Shown in pieces: positions 1-11,005 of a stretch of 64,000 nucleotides of DNA. This stretch comes from Paraburkholderia phenazinium (lineage in GTDB: Bacteria; Pseudomonadota; Gammaproteobacteria; Burkholderiales; Burkholderiaceae). The stretch is taken from assembly GCF_900142845.1 (NCBI RefSeq), contig NZ_FSRU01000001.1, forward strand, positions 2,852,001-2,916,000, given 5' to 3'. Below the pieces are notes generated by a model. That model saw nothing but the letters and a program-made list of their open reading frames with translations, did not search any database and was not told the origin of the DNA. Within the stretch, counting starts at the first letter, position 1, and every line of letters begins with the position of its first letter. The position numbers and the translations under genes are program-made.

Positions 1-2
1 AC

Positions 3-158
3 ATCCGGCGAGGCGGACCAACGCCTGCCAACAGCGCAAACGAAGGCGCGCAAGTCGAATCGAGCGCACCGCCGCTGCTGGCCGCGCGTCCACGAGCCAC
101 GGTCGCGTTGAAGCGGTTTCAGAATAAACCGCACCCGGCGTCCGGCGATATGACTTGA
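3..158 (+). CDS. possible 3' end of an unidentified gene
   Basis: From the first complete codon at position 3 an open frame runs to a TGA at 156-158. It gives about 51 residues ending in ASGDMT. Most codons end in G or C, as in coding DNA of this organism, while the other two forward frames read as arginine-rich noise. There is no domain to recognise and the start lies outside the window. The 184 bases that follow, up to the next gene, hold no other gene I can support. This could equally be chance open frame in GC-rich DNA. Confidence 0.25.
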   Translation: MRRGGPTPANSANEGAQVESSAPPLLAARPRATVALKRFQNKPHPASGDMT

Positions 159-342
159 ACATTGCAAAATTTTCATCTTGCGTGCGACGGCTCCGTAGCG
201 CCCCGCGGGTTACATCTGTAACGGAGCCGGCCGTTCGTGCAATAGACCCGCAACCGTCGGAGACCACACTCCTCATCTACTCCACCTGCCGGTCGCCCAT
301 GCGCGCCTGAGTCAAACACGCTCATGGCTGGCGACTCAAACT

Positions 343-1029
343 ATGCGCATTCTTTTCGTGTCTCCACGACACCCTGAGGCCAGTTGGCTGTACAAGGCGC
401 TGCACGAAAGCACTCACAGCCTGTGCCGTTCGCACGATCTGGCCCACGGTGTGTGGCAAGCCACGCGAGAGCCGTTCGACGCGGCGATCCTGATGGCGCA
501 CGACCCGGACCTGTACCCTGAGCTCACCGCCACGCTGCCGCAGTTCTCCGCGATTGCGGGGGGCGCCATCCTGATCGCGATTCTGGCGACCGCTACGGCT
601 CAGGAGCGCACCGCAGCGCTACGTGCGGGCGCCGACGCCTGCTTTGCCCGGCCGCTTTCGTTTATTGAAATGCATGAACGCCTGCAGGCGCTGCGTCGAG
701 CCACGCTGGCACGCCGCGTTACCGGACAACCGGCCGCCGCGCAGCTCCAGCTTGATTCGCTGACACGGGAACTGGTGAGCGGGGAGCAGCGTTTGTCCCT
801 GACCAAGACCGAGTATCTGCTTGTCGAGTGCCTGATGCGCGATCCGAACGTGCCCGTCGCCCATGAGCAACTCATTCGCTATGCGTGGCCAGGGCGAGAC
901 GTCATCAATTGCACAAGCGTGACTCCGCTGATCTGGCGGCTGAGATCGAAACTGAAGACGCACCTGCCGACGGTTCACATCAATACGGTAAATTGCTATG
1001 GCTACCAGCTGAGTCTTTTGCCGCCCTGA
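343..1029 (+). CDS. OmpR-type regulator with degenerate receiver domain
   Basis: 228 aa. Residues 1-120 have the length and alternating pattern of a response-regulator receiver, and residues 128-226 form a winged-helix DNA-binding domain of the OmpR/PhoB C-terminal type (LTKTEYLLVECLM, then a recognition-helix region ending INTVNCYGYQL). The receiver lacks the usual chemistry: the acidic pair after strand 1 reads ILFVSPRHPE, the strand-3 phospho-Asp position reads DAAILMAHDP with Met or Ala, and the conserved Lys is replaced in CFARPLS. It probably works without phosphorylation, or is controlled by binding a ligand or partner. No kinase gene is adjacent on the same strand, and no strong ribosome site is seen before the ATG. 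Target genes are unknown. Confidence 0.8.
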   Translation: MRILFVSPRHPEASWLYKALHESTHSLCRSHDLAHGVWQATREPFDAAILMAHDPDLYPELTATLPQFSAIAGGAILIAILATATAQERTAALRAGADACFARPLSFIEMHERLQALRRATLARRVTGQPAAAQLQLDSLTRELVSGEQRLSLTKTEYLLVECLMRDPNVPVAHEQLIRYAWPGRDVINCTSVTPLIWRLRSKLKTHLPTVHINTVNCYGYQLSLLPP

Positions 1030-1195
1030 ACGCCGGGTCGTTTGCCCGCGTTTTCTCAACAGGCTACGGAGTTGGGCAGCTTAAACAACATTTCATTCTA
1101 ATGCTAAGCATACCGTACTGATTGTCCAGTAACCTCGATGACTGGAGCCACGCGCTGAACGTCTGGCGCTCCGATCATCTCATCTGGACTCAATC

Positions 1196-1528
1196 ATGAA
1201 ACTGTTATCGAAAACCGCGGTGGTTACCCTCTTCGCCCTTGGCAGTGCTTCCGCTTTTGCCGCCAAAGGCCTCACGCCACAACAGTGCAACGACTATCCC
1301 TTCACGCCATTGAAGGCCGAGGTCACGCATGCGCAACTGATGCAGGAGCTGGCTGAACTGGAAGCGGTAGGCTACGACCCGTCCGAAAACGACGAAGACT
1401 ATCCATCCGATCTCGAACTCGCTGAAAAGAAACTGCAAGCCGAGTACCACGCCGACTGCGTGCCCGCCGGCGCGCAGAATTCGCTCGGAGCGGGCGCGGA
1501 CACGACACAAGGCACGCCGGCCAGCTAA
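1196..1528 (+). CDS. DUF4148 family exported small protein
   Basis: 110 aa. The N-terminus is a clear Sec signal peptide (basic start, hydrophobic core, cleavage near ASAFA-AKG). The mature part carries the DUF4148 pattern: a helix LMQELAELEAVGYDPS followed by an acidic turn with YPSDLELAEKKL. The family is abundant in Burkholderiales, usually as several paralogues per genome; a second one lies here at 39071-39391. Function is unknown and the location should be periplasmic. Two cysteines in the mature part (QQCND and HADCV) could form a disulfide. The gene stands alone and its last four bases overlap the end of the convergent kinase gene. Confidence 0.85.
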   Translation: MKLLSKTAVVTLFALGSASAFAAKGLTPQQCNDYPFTPLKAEVTHAQLMQELAELEAVGYDPSENDEDYPSDLELAEKKLQAEYHADCVPAGAQNSLGAGADTTQGTPAS

Positions 1529-3984
1529 GGCTGAGGCCGCGCCAGGATTCGATGCAACGCGAGCGCCAGTTCTCCCGAGCGCAACGGCTTGCGCAGCAAC
1601 GCGGCAGCCCCGGCGTTGCGCGCGTCCCTTTCGAGAGCCGGATTGCCATAGCCGCTACAGAGGATCACCGGCAACGAGCCGCGAATCGCGCGGATATGGC
1701 TTGCGAGTTCCAGGCCCGTCAGCTCCGGCATCGTCTGGTCGGTGATGACGGCGTCGAAGCGGTCGGGATCGTCTCTGAAGGCCCGCAACGCTGCGGCGCT
1801 CGATCGAAAGCCCACCGGCTCGTAACCGAGTTCGGCCAGCACCTCTTCGGCGAGCGTCACCAGCGCATCTTCGTCGTCGACGACCAGCACAACCTGACCG
1901 TCCCCGCGAGGCAATGCTTCGGAGACGGCTTCGTCGGCCGGCAGCGGCGCTTCAGTGACCGGAAGGTAGATATCGAAGCGAGTACCCTGCCCGACCCTGC
2001 TGCGGACGTCGATGCCACCGCCATACTCTCGCACGATCCCGTCGACGAGCGACAGACCGAGGCCGGTCCCCTCGCCCGTGCTCCGGGTCGTAAAGAACGG
2101 GTTGAAGATGCGCTCCAGCACCTCGGGGGCAATCCCGGTTCCCGTATCCGCGACGCTCAGCCTGACGAAGTCGCCTGGTCCGATCCGGCCTTCCGATAAC
2201 GTCGTCGCGGCCGGAACATGCTCGTTTTCGAGCGCCACAGTCAGCGTGCCACCCGAGGGCATCGCCAGAACCGCGTTGCTGCAGAGATTCATGACGACCT
2301 GGTGCAGGTGTGTCGCATCGCCGGCCACATAGGTGTCGTTCGCATCGAGCTTGACGTCGAGTTCAATGCTGGCCGGCAACCGCCCCTTCAGCAACTCGAC
2401 GGTCTCCGACACGACCGGCGACACGCGCACCGGCACACGCGCCCCCATACCGCTGCGGCTGAAAGTCAGGATGCGCTCGACCAGCGTGCGTGCCCGGTTA
2501 CCGGCATGGAGAACCTGCTCCACATAGCGACGCTCATCGCTCGTTGCAGCTAGTGAATGGAAGGCACGTTCGCCATAGCCTAGAATGGCCCCGAGAATAT
2601 TGTTGAAGTCGTGGGCGATCCCGCCGGCGAAGGTACCAAGCGCTTCGAGCTTCTGCGATTGCCTCAGTTGTCCTTCAAGCTGACGGCGTGCCTCTTCGGC
2701 CTCGCGACGCGACGTGATGTCTTCCACCGTCGCAACCAGCATCTCCCCGGCGTGCCGCGCGTAATTCGACGCGTGTTGATGATGCGCCGAGACTCTCGCC
2801 ATGCTCATGTCCGCCCAGACGACATGGCCGTCGCGGTGCGTGTAGCGCATCTGGAAACGGATCGTGTCGGGTGTGCCGGAGAGCAGTCTGAGCACATGTT
2901 CGCGCGTCGCAGGCACGTCTTCGCGATACGTAACGTCGAAGGCGCCAAGCTGTTCAAGCTCGTGCGACGAGTAGCCGATCATCCGCTGAAAAGCCGGATT
3001 GGTCGCCGCGTAGTCGCCATCCGTCGTGAGGACGGCGATACCGAGCGGCGCATTCTCGAACACCGCCCGCCAGCGCCGCTCGCTCGAACGAAGCCGCTCG
3101 TTGACTTCGCCGAGCCGGCGCATCTGCCTGATCAGTGCAAACGCAAGCAAGGCGACGAACGCGGAGATCGAACCGGTCCGTACGAGCGCGTTGATCGAAC
3201 TGGTGCGCCAGTCTGCGAGCGCAACCGATTCGTCGCGCGAAACCATCACTAACAGCGGGAAGCCGGGCACCTGGCGTAGCGCCGAGCGCACCCGCGCGAC
3301 CTTGTTGCCCTGCGGTGCGGCCGCAAACTCGACGATCGGCGTGCCGCCCTCGCGCAGAAGACGAATGGCCGCGCCGGGCCCCAGGTCAATGCGCCTGAAG
3401 AAATCGCGGAAGTAGTCTTCTTCGACCAGTGCCCGCGCCACCCCTGCAAATCTTCCTTCGGAGTCCTGCAGGCGAATCGCCACCGCGAAGGTCGGCTTGC
3501 CGTCCGTGAGGCTCTGCAACGGTTCGCTCACCACCACCGCCTCCCCTGTGGCCCGCTTCAAATCCTGGAAGTACTGGCGATTGCCGATACTCGGACTCGA
3601 GCTGCCCGCAGGGGTCGACGTGGCGATGCGGGCGCCGTTCTCGTCGGCAATGGTCACCTCGCGAATCTGCGGCAGTCCGTCTATCTGATGCCGCAGGAAG
3701 GCCTCTTTCTCGGCGGGCGTCGCCAGCCGGTTGCGCGGATCGCGCTCCCAGACCGACGTACGCCGCAGAATCAGTTCCACCCCCTGCAACGAGCGCGCCG
3801 TCTGTTCGGCGATGGCACTGGCCAGGCTGGACATTTCCCGGTCGTTGTCCGCAAGCGTCAGGCGACGGGCGCGCCAGCTATCCCAGCCCGATGCCACGCA
3901 AACCAGCAACACAATCACGCTAGCGCCGATGGCAATGACCCAGGGCAGATAGGGTGCGCCTGCAGCGCCTTGTTCGTTACGCAT
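1525..3984 (-). CDS. hybrid sensor histidine kinase (dCache-PAS-HisKA-HATPase-REC)
   Basis: 819 aa from the ATG at 3984; a GTG at 4038 would add 18 residues ahead of the first membrane helix. Order: membrane helix near residues 12-32, extracytoplasmic dCache-like sensor (to about 270), second membrane helix, PAS domain beginning RWRAVFENAPLGIAV, HisKA with phospho-acceptor GGIAHDFNNILGAI, HATPase with N and G boxes (DTGTGIAP, GTGLGLSL), and a C-terminal receiver with VVDDED and acceptor Asp in AVITDQTMPE. The HDFNN signature and fused receiver place it in the class that often signals through an internal phosphorelay. It lies 86 bases downstream of, and in the same direction as, the response regulator at 4071-4811, so the two are probably a cotranscribed pair. 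The signal sensed is unknown. Confidence 0.9.
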   Translation of the reverse strand: MRNEQGAAGAPYLPWVIAIGASVIVLLVCVASGWDSWRARRLTLADNDREMSSLASAIAEQTARSLQGVELILRRTSVWERDPRNRLATPAEKEAFLRHQIDGLPQIREVTIADENGARIATSTPAGSSSPSIGNRQYFQDLKRATGEAVVVSEPLQSLTDGKPTFAVAIRLQDSEGRFAGVARALVEEDYFRDFFRRIDLGPGAAIRLLREGGTPIVEFAAAPQGNKVARVRSALRQVPGFPLLVMVSRDESVALADWRTSSINALVRTGSISAFVALLAFALIRQMRRLGEVNERLRSSERRWRAVFENAPLGIAVLTTDGDYAATNPAFQRMIGYSSHELEQLGAFDVTYREDVPATREHVLRLLSGTPDTIRFQMRYTHRDGHVVWADMSMARVSAHHQHASNYARHAGEMLVATVEDITSRREAEEARRQLEGQLRQSQKLEALGTFAGGIAHDFNNILGAILGYGERAFHSLAATSDERRYVEQVLHAGNRARTLVERILTFSRSGMGARVPVRVSPVVSETVELLKGRLPASIELDVKLDANDTYVAGDATHLHQVVMNLCSNAVLAMPSGGTLTVALENEHVPAATTLSEGRIGPGDFVRLSVADTGTGIAPEVLERIFNPFFTTRSTGEGTGLGLSLVDGIVREYGGGIDVRSRVGQGTRFDIYLPVTEAPLPADEAVSEALPRGDGQVVLVVDDEDALVTLAEEVLAELGYEPVGFRSSAAALRAFRDDPDRFDAVITDQTMPELTGLELASHIRAIRGSLPVILCSGYGNPALERDARNAGAAALLRKPLRSGELALALHRILARPQP

Positions 3985-4070
3985 CGACCAGGGTTCTCGC
4001 GATAGAGTGCGCCGTCGCCGCGCGGCATCGAATTGCACCGGGCGAGGCTACACGGGTCGTCAGCACCAGC

Positions 4071-4811
4071 TTATAGCGCGACGGAACTCAATTTTTCCAC
4101 GGCCGCAGCAAAGGTGTAGCCCGCGCCTCGCTCGGTTTTGATAAATTGCGGCGTCGACGGATTTTCCTCGATCTTTCGACGCAGGCGCAGGATCTGCACA
4201 TCAATGGAGCGGTCGAACACGTCGTCGTATAAACGGCTCGCCTCCAGTAACTGCTCGCGTGACAGAATGCGCCCCGGTGCGGCCAGAAAAGCGCTCAACA
4301 GCGAGAACTCGCCGTTCGTGAGATCGATCCGTACGCCGGCGGGCGAGATCAGCTTTCGCGTGCCGATATTCAACTCCCAACCGGCAAAGCGATAGGCGCG
4401 GACGTCGAGCTGACGTCCGGTCAACACCTGGGTCGCGGCCGAGCGGCGCAACACGGTGCGGATGCGCGCCAGCAACTCGCGCGGGCTGAAGGGCTTGGTG
4501 ACGTAGTCGTCGGCGCCCAGTTCGAGCGCCATGACGCGGTCGGCCTCGTCGAGCCTGCCTGATACCACGATGATGGGAAGCGACGACTGGTCGCGTATGC
4601 GCCGGGCAATCTGCATGCCGTCCTCGCCGGGCATCCGCAGGTCGAGGATGATCAGATCGATCGCATGCTCCGTCAGCGCCGCGGTCATCTCCTTGCCGTT
4701 CGACGCAGCCGTGACTCGCAGATCGTTGTCGCGAAGATACTCTTCGATGAGGGTCCGGATGGCGGGGTCGTCATCCACCACGAGAACATGCGGAGGATTG
4801 TCGTTGCTCAT
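4071..4811 (-). CDS. OmpR family response regulator
   Basis: 246 aa. Receiver residues are complete: Asp13-Asp14, phospho-Asp57 in LIILDLRMPGEDG, and Lys106 in YVTKPFSP. The C-terminal winged helix has the usual LTNGEFSLLSAFL and DRSIDVQILRLRRKIE segments. It is first in a two-gene operon with the hybrid kinase downstream, which is the likely phosphodonor. An AGGAG site lies just upstream of the ATG. The closest general pattern is the OmpR-like regulators such as TorR or OmpR; I cannot name the regulon. The bases from 4812 to the terminator at 5057 hold its promoter region and no other gene. Confidence 0.92.
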   Translation of the reverse strand: MSNDNPPHVLVVDDDPAIRTLIEEYLRDNDLRVTAASNGKEMTAALTEHAIDLIILDLRMPGEDGMQIARRIRDQSSLPIIVVSGRLDEADRVMALELGADDYVTKPFSPRELLARIRTVLRRSAATQVLTGRQLDVRAYRFAGWELNIGTRKLISPAGVRIDLTNGEFSLLSAFLAAPGRILSREQLLEASRLYDDVFDRSIDVQILRLRRKIEENPSTPQFIKTERGAGYTFAAAVEKLSSVAL

Positions 4812-5056
4812 GCCTGGTGCTCCTGTGGCGTCCGGAACACGCGGTCTGACGCCACCTGCCTGAGGGGATAGGGTTCATGCGCGCGGCTGATTTCCGGCGT
4901 GCGCGAAGCATCGCCAGAAGCGCCGTCGCAAGGTTTGGGGGCTTTGCGTGTGTGCGCAACCAATGGGATCGATTATAGCGTCCACGCCTTGAGCGGACGC
5001 TGCAAGAGACTGTTTCAGCCAGGCAGTGGACTATGCGGCGGCGACAGCCATAAAAA

Positions 5057-5102
5057 AGCCGGTCTTGCGCGTTCCCTGTTGACAGGGTGCGCAAGACCGG
5101 CT
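5057..5102 (-). terminator. Rho-independent terminator of the porin gene
   Basis: Perfect 14-bp arms (5057-5070 and 5089-5102, core GCCGGTCTTGCGC) are extended inward by a second 6-bp stem, CCCTGT/ACAGGG. On the minus strand the hairpin is followed by a run of six T. This is where the porin transcript (5190-6383, minus) should end. There is no T tract on the plus side. Confidence 0.88.
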
Positions 5103-5189
5103 CGGTTTGAGGCTTAAGCCGTGAGGTTCAAGCCTCGCGTTCAAGGCGAAGCCTGCGCCCCGGCATGACCGGGGCGTCAGACGAAGCGC

Positions 5190-6383
5190 TTAGAACTTGT
5201 GCGTCATACCGACAATGGCTGCCAACTGGTGGTTGTTCGACGAGTAGGACGAGGTGCTGAAGTCGGCCACTGCCTTCTTGCCCGTCGAATCGACACCCGA
5301 AGCGGTTTCGAAGAAACCGATGGCGTAGAGCGACGTACGCTTGGACAGCTGATAGATCGTGCCCAGGTTGAACTGGTTGTAGCTCGCGCTGCCGACGTCA
5401 TCCGCGCCGCTGTTATGCGTGTAGATGTAAGCGCCGGCCAGCGTCAGTGCCGGCGTCAGTGCGTACTTGACGTTCAGTTCGCCTGAATTGAACGTAGCGG
5501 TGCCGCCGTTGTACTTGGTGCCGTAGCTGCCCACAGCGTTGACCGTGCCGAGATTCTGGAACTGCGTGTTCGAGTACAGCACGGCGAGCGTTGCCGCACC
5601 CAGCGCGTACGAACCGCCGGCCGTGATGATCTGTTGCGAACCGGCCGAAGCGTAGCCGCCGTAAATACGGCTTGCCATGTTGTTGGTGCCGCCCGTAGCC
5701 GACGTCGGCGACGACGAATTGCCCTGGTCGCCGAACGTTGCGTAGTACGGATCCTTGGTGAACATGTAGCTCGCGCCGAGCTTGACCGGGCCGTTCACGT
5801 ACGACACGGCTGCGTCGGTGACTTCGTTCCTCGAGAAGTCGCCGGCCTGGCCGCCGAGGCTGTACAGCACGCCGACCGTCAGACCACGGTAGCTCGGGCT
5901 CGTGTACTTGATCGCGTTCTGAACGCGGTTCGACGTATCGACGTTGTCGACGTCGCCGGCACGCGTGCCGTAACCGAGACCGGAGGCGGCCCAGTCCGCG
6001 CCCGATGCAAAGTTGGACGTCGCATCATTGCTGGCCGAATATTGACGACCGAGAGTCACCGTACCGTACGTGGCGCTCTGCAGGCCGACATACGCGCGAC
6101 GACCGAACTCCAGGCCGCCCTGACTCAACGCGCCCGTGCCGAGCGTAAAGCCGTTTTCCAGGTCGAAAATGGCTTTCAGGCCACCGCCGAGATCTTCGCT
6201 GCCCAGCAGGCCCCAACGCGACGACGTGGCGCTCGACAGGCCATAGAGCTTTTCGCCCTTGACGTTGTTGTTGAACAGGAAGCCGCCGTCGGCAATGCCG
6301 TACAGCGTGACGCTTTGAGCGTGAGCAGCACCCGCAAAGGCGCCCAGCACCAGGATGGCCGCCGTAGTCTTTTGGATTTTCAT
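5190..6383 (-). CDS. Gram-negative porin, Burkholderia type
   Basis: 397 aa outer-membrane porin. It has a signal peptide (cleavage after AHAQ), the porin start SVTLYGIADGGFLFNN, the segment SSRWGLLGSEDLGGGLKAIFDLENGF, the strand AYVGLQSATYGTVTLGRQY and the terminal aromatic strand ending in MTHKF, whose last Phe is typical for assembly by the BAM complex. This matches the OpcP/OmpC-like general porins of Burkholderiales, normally 16-stranded trimers for small solutes. It is transcribed alone, from a strikingly AT-rich upstream region and ends at a strong terminator. Substrate preference cannot be read from sequence. Confidence 0.92.
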   Translation of the reverse strand: MKIQKTTAAILVLGAFAGAAHAQSVTLYGIADGGFLFNNNVKGEKLYGLSSATSSRWGLLGSEDLGGGLKAIFDLENGFTLGTGALSQGGLEFGRRAYVGLQSATYGTVTLGRQYSASNDATSNFASGADWAASGLGYGTRAGDVDNVDTSNRVQNAIKYTSPSYRGLTVGVLYSLGGQAGDFSRNEVTDAAVSYVNGPVKLGASYMFTKDPYYATFGDQGNSSSPTSATGGTNNMASRIYGGYASAGSQQIITAGGSYALGAATLAVLYSNTQFQNLGTVNAVGSYGTKYNGGTATFNSGELNVKYALTPALTLAGAYIYTHNSGADDVGSASYNQFNLGTIYQLSKRTSLYAIGFFETASGVDSTGKKAVADFSTSSYSSNNHQLAAIVGMTHKF

Positions 6384-6885
6384 CTTTACCTGATTGAATA
6401 TTTGATTTATTTAATACTACTTAATATATATGTGAAATCAGCCTCGTTATTTATCCATTCAATGACGGACAGATAAAACTCAAACCTTGAAATCACATAC
6501 CCCAAACCTTCAGTAGCGCAACATCGGTTGAGACGGCGGGCGCCGTGGATGATGAAATGACCAGATTCCCCAAACCGCTATTCGCCCGCTCAATCGACGG
6601 GTCACAGTGTATCGACCCACCAATACTTTTCTAAATTACCCGTTGGAATATGCAAATTGCAAACTCCTGACGCGCACCAAATCAGGGCGCATAAGCACAG
6701 AAATCGGGCAAAAAGCACGAAAAGCCATGCAAACGCGTCACGGTCGTTAGCTTAAATGGTATTTATGACCGGATTGCGTCGAAAACTATGTGGATAATTT
6801 GCAACAATTCCCGGAAGACGGCGTGGCCGCTCCGGGAATGGGCGTTCGGTTAACGCGGGGATGGATGCAGCGGACGCGCGTACCG
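6384..6885. promoter_or_regulatory. AT-rich porin promoter/leader region
   Basis: A 502-base stretch without a gene. The part next to the porin start (about 6384-6460) is very rich in A and T for this genome (TTTATTTAATACTACTTAA and similar), consistent with a strong promoter and an unstructured leader for an abundant outer-membrane protein. I see an AGG ribosome site just before the ATG but cannot fix the -35 and -10 boxes. The rest up to the end of the dioxygenase gene shows nothing I can assign. Confidence 0.5.
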
Positions 6886-7800
6886 TCAGACCGGCACGTC
6901 GCCTTCGATGGTGGTGCGGTACAGCTTGCGGCGCAGGTGGTCGGGCGTGCCGGCGGCGAGGTGCATCAGCGAACGGTTGTCCCAGAACACCATGTCGTGT
7001 TCTGCCCACACATGCCGGTACAGATGCTCAGGGCGCACGCTGTGCGCGAAAATTTCCTCGAGCAACTGCTTGCTCTCGTCTTCGGGCAGCCCGATCACGC
7101 GGGTCGTGAAATGCTCGCTGACGAAAAGTGCCTTACGGCCCGTTTCCGGATGCGTGCGCACGATGGGCTGCACAACCGGCTTCACCTGGGCAATCTGCTC
7201 GGCGGACAGATTCGGCCGCCAGGGGCTGCGTTTTTGCAGTTCGGCGTACTTCGCGAGATACGTGTGCTCCGCGAAGCGCCCTTCTACGGCCTCGCGCAAA
7301 TGGGCCGGCAACGTGTCCCACGCGAGGTGCATGTTGGCGAACAGCGTATCGCCGCCTTCGGCCGGCAACTCCTGCGCATGCAGCAGCGAGCCGAGGCTCG
7401 GCTTCTCCTTGTACGAGAGGTCCGAATGCCAGAAGTGACCGGCGTCGCCCAGACCGATCGGCTTGCCGTTCTCGACGATGTTCGATACGACCAGCACTTC
7501 CGGATATCCCGGCAACTGGAACTGGTGCAGCACGTGGATCTGCAGCGGCCCGAAGCGGCGGCTAAAGGCGATCTGTTGATCGGGCGTGATGCGCTGGTCG
7601 CGAAACACCAGTACGTGGTGATCGAGGTGAGCGCGGTGAATGCGCGCGAAGTCCTCGGCGGCGAGCGGTTGATTCAGGTCGAGACCCAGCACTTCGGCGC
7701 CCACCGGGCCGTCGAAAGCACGAATTTCAACGCGTTGCGGGGCAGCCGGGCCGGCATGCGCGGCCGGGGTGGAAACAGCGGAGTCGGAAGTAATGGTCAC
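6886..7800 (-). CDS. TauD/TfdA family Fe(II)/2-oxoglutarate dioxygenase
   Basis: 304 aa from a GTG start with GAAGAG upstream. The facial triad is present: His125 and Asp127 in WHSDLS, the distal His in RSLMHLAAG, and an Arg-rich segment RRKLYRTTI that binds 2-oxoglutarate. Family members couple decarboxylation of 2-oxoglutarate to hydroxylation of a substrate such as taurine, alkyl sulfates or phenoxyacetates. The sequence has the general TauD/AtsK layout, so a sulfur-containing substrate is plausible, but no sulfonate transport genes are adjacent, so the substrate is open. It is a single cytoplasmic gene, convergent to nothing and divergent from argG. Confidence 0.88.
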   Translation of the reverse strand: MTITSDSAVSTPAAHAGPAAPQRVEIRAFDGPVGAEVLGLDLNQPLAAEDFARIHRAHLDHHVLVFRDQRITPDQQIAFSRRFGPLQIHVLHQFQLPGYPEVLVVSNIVENGKPIGLGDAGHFWHSDLSYKEKPSLGSLLHAQELPAEGGDTLFANMHLAWDTLPAHLREAVEGRFAEHTYLAKYAELQKRSPWRPNLSAEQIAQVKPVVQPIVRTHPETGRKALFVSEHFTTRVIGLPEDESKQLLEEIFAHSVRPEHLYRHVWAEHDMVFWDNRSLMHLAAGTPDHLRRKLYRTTIEGDVPV

Positions 7801-9483
<1,683 letters not shown>

Positions 9484-9501
9484 GCAAGCCGCAGTCCCTC
9501 G

Positions 9502-9533
9502 CGACCGGATGAAGGCGGTTCTTCATCCGGTCG
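9502..9533 (+). terminator. hairpin terminator after argG
   Basis: Perfect 13-bp arms, CGACCGGATGAAG and its complement, around a 6-base loop (GCGGTT), 18 bases after the argG stop. There is no T tract, so it may be a transcript-end stabiliser or a factor-assisted terminator rather than a classic intrinsic one. Confidence 0.7.
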
Positions 9534-9721
9534 GTGGCCGAGCGCCACGTCCATCACCGCCGTCCTCCCCTCCTGCTTCACCTCCGCTTGAATCCCGCAT
9601 CTGCGTCGCTCACGCGGCACGCTCCGCACATCTGCTGCAATCCATATCACGATTGATCGTTTTGGCGGCGCAATGCCCGTTGCTACCATGGTCAGTTGGC
9701 TCGTGACATGCACAGACACTG

Positions 9722-11005
9722 ATGACGAACGCTCGCAACACCTCGCAAGACCGGCCCACCTCACGCGCTCGCCGCCGCTTGCTGGGCGGCTTCGCCGCGG
9801 GCAGTCTGGTGGCGTCCCAGCGTGCCGGCGCTGCCAACGCCCTGCTCAAGCCGCTCGAGATCGCGCCGTGGAGCCGCGCGCCAGGCGCGCCGATACTCGA
9901 GCATCCCTACGGACTGCCGTCGCCGCATGAGGCCGATGTGGTGCGGCGCAGCGCCCGCGCGTGGCCACTGCCGGGTACGGCCTCGTCGATGACGCCGCTC
10001 GCCGATCTGTTCGGCACAATCACGCCGAACGGCCTCGTCTACGAACGTCATCACGGCGGGGTGCCGGACATCGATCCCGATCAGCACCGTCTGGTGCTTC
10101 ACGGTCTGGTCCGGCAGCCGAAGCTGTTCACCATGGACGACCTGCTGCGTCTGCCCTCCGAATCGCGCATTCACTTCATCGAATGCTCCGGGAATACTGG
10201 TGGCGAATGGAATGGGCCGAGCGGGCAACCGGTTCAGTTGACGCACGGCTTGCTGTCGTGTTGCGAATGGACCGGCGTGCGGCTGTCCACGCTGCTCGAA
10301 GAGGTCGGCGGCTTGTCGGCCTCCTCCGACGGACGAACCGACGGATGGATGCTCGCGGAAGGCGCCGATGCCGCGGCCATGACGCGCAGCCTGCCGCTCG
10401 AGCGCATCCTCGAGCGGGCGCTGGTGGTCTACGCGCAAAACGGCGAACGTCTGCGCCCGGAGAACGGCTATCCGCTGCGCCTGATCGTGCCGGGCTTCGA
10501 AGGCAACACTCACGTCAAATGGCTACGCCGTCTGAAGTTCGTCGACGCGCCCTTGCAGACTCGTGAGGAGACCTCAAAATACACCAGCCTGCTGGCGAAC
10601 GGCACGGCCAGACAGTTTGCATTCGAGATGGACGCCAAGTCGGTGATCACGCAACCTTCGCCCGGCCATCGTCTGACCACCCAGGGCTATTACCCGATCA
10701 GCGGCTTCGCGTGGTCCGGCCGAGGCTCGATTCGCAAGGTCGAGGTATCGAGCGACGGCGGGGCAAGCTGGCAACTGGCGCGTCTGGATGGACCGGTGCG
10801 CGATCGCGCGTTGACGCGTTTTCAGGCGGACTGGCACTGGCAAGGCGCGCCCGCGGCGATCCTGTCGCGCGCCACGGATTCGACCGGTTACGTGCAGCCG
10901 ACACGCGAGGCGCTGGTCGCCGCACGTGGGCTGAATTCGCAGTATCACTACAACGCCATTCAGCAATGGCGCGTCGAAGCGAGCGGCGAGGTGCGCAATG
11001 CCTAG
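9722..11005 (+). CDS. soxC: SoxC-like molybdenum sulfite dehydrogenase catalytic subunit
   Basis: 427 aa. It has a twin-arginine type N-terminus (ARRRLLGGFAAGSLVA) and then a sulfite-oxidase fold: molybdopterin-binding core with the molybdenum-ligand Cys155 in HFIECSGNTGGEW, followed by a C-terminal Mo-co dimerisation domain (GFAWSGRGSIRKVEVSSDGG). SoxC oxidises sulfane sulfur or sulfite in the periplasm and passes electrons to a c-type cytochrome. The next gene, which overlaps it by 8 bases, is exactly such a cytochrome. Genes soxXYZAB are absent from the window, so this could be a stand-alone sulfite dehydrogenase (SorAB role) rather than part of a full Sox system. Confidence 0.85.
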   Translation: MTNARNTSQDRPTSRARRRLLGGFAAGSLVASQRAGAANALLKPLEIAPWSRAPGAPILEHPYGLPSPHEADVVRRSARAWPLPGTASSMTPLADLFGTITPNGLVYERHHGGVPDIDPDQHRLVLHGLVRQPKLFTMDDLLRLPSESRIHFIECSGNTGGEWNGPSGQPVQLTHGLLSCCEWTGVRLSTLLEEVGGLSASSDGRTDGWMLAEGADAAAMTRSLPLERILERALVVYAQNGERLRPENGYPLRLIVPGFEGNTHVKWLRRLKFVDAPLQTREETSKYTSLLANGTARQFAFEMDAKSVITQPSPGHRLTTQGYYPISGFAWSGRGSIRKVEVSSDGGASWQLARLDGPVRDRALTRFQADWHWQGAPAAILSRATDSTGYVQPTREALVAARGLNSQYHYNAIQQWRVEASGEVRNA

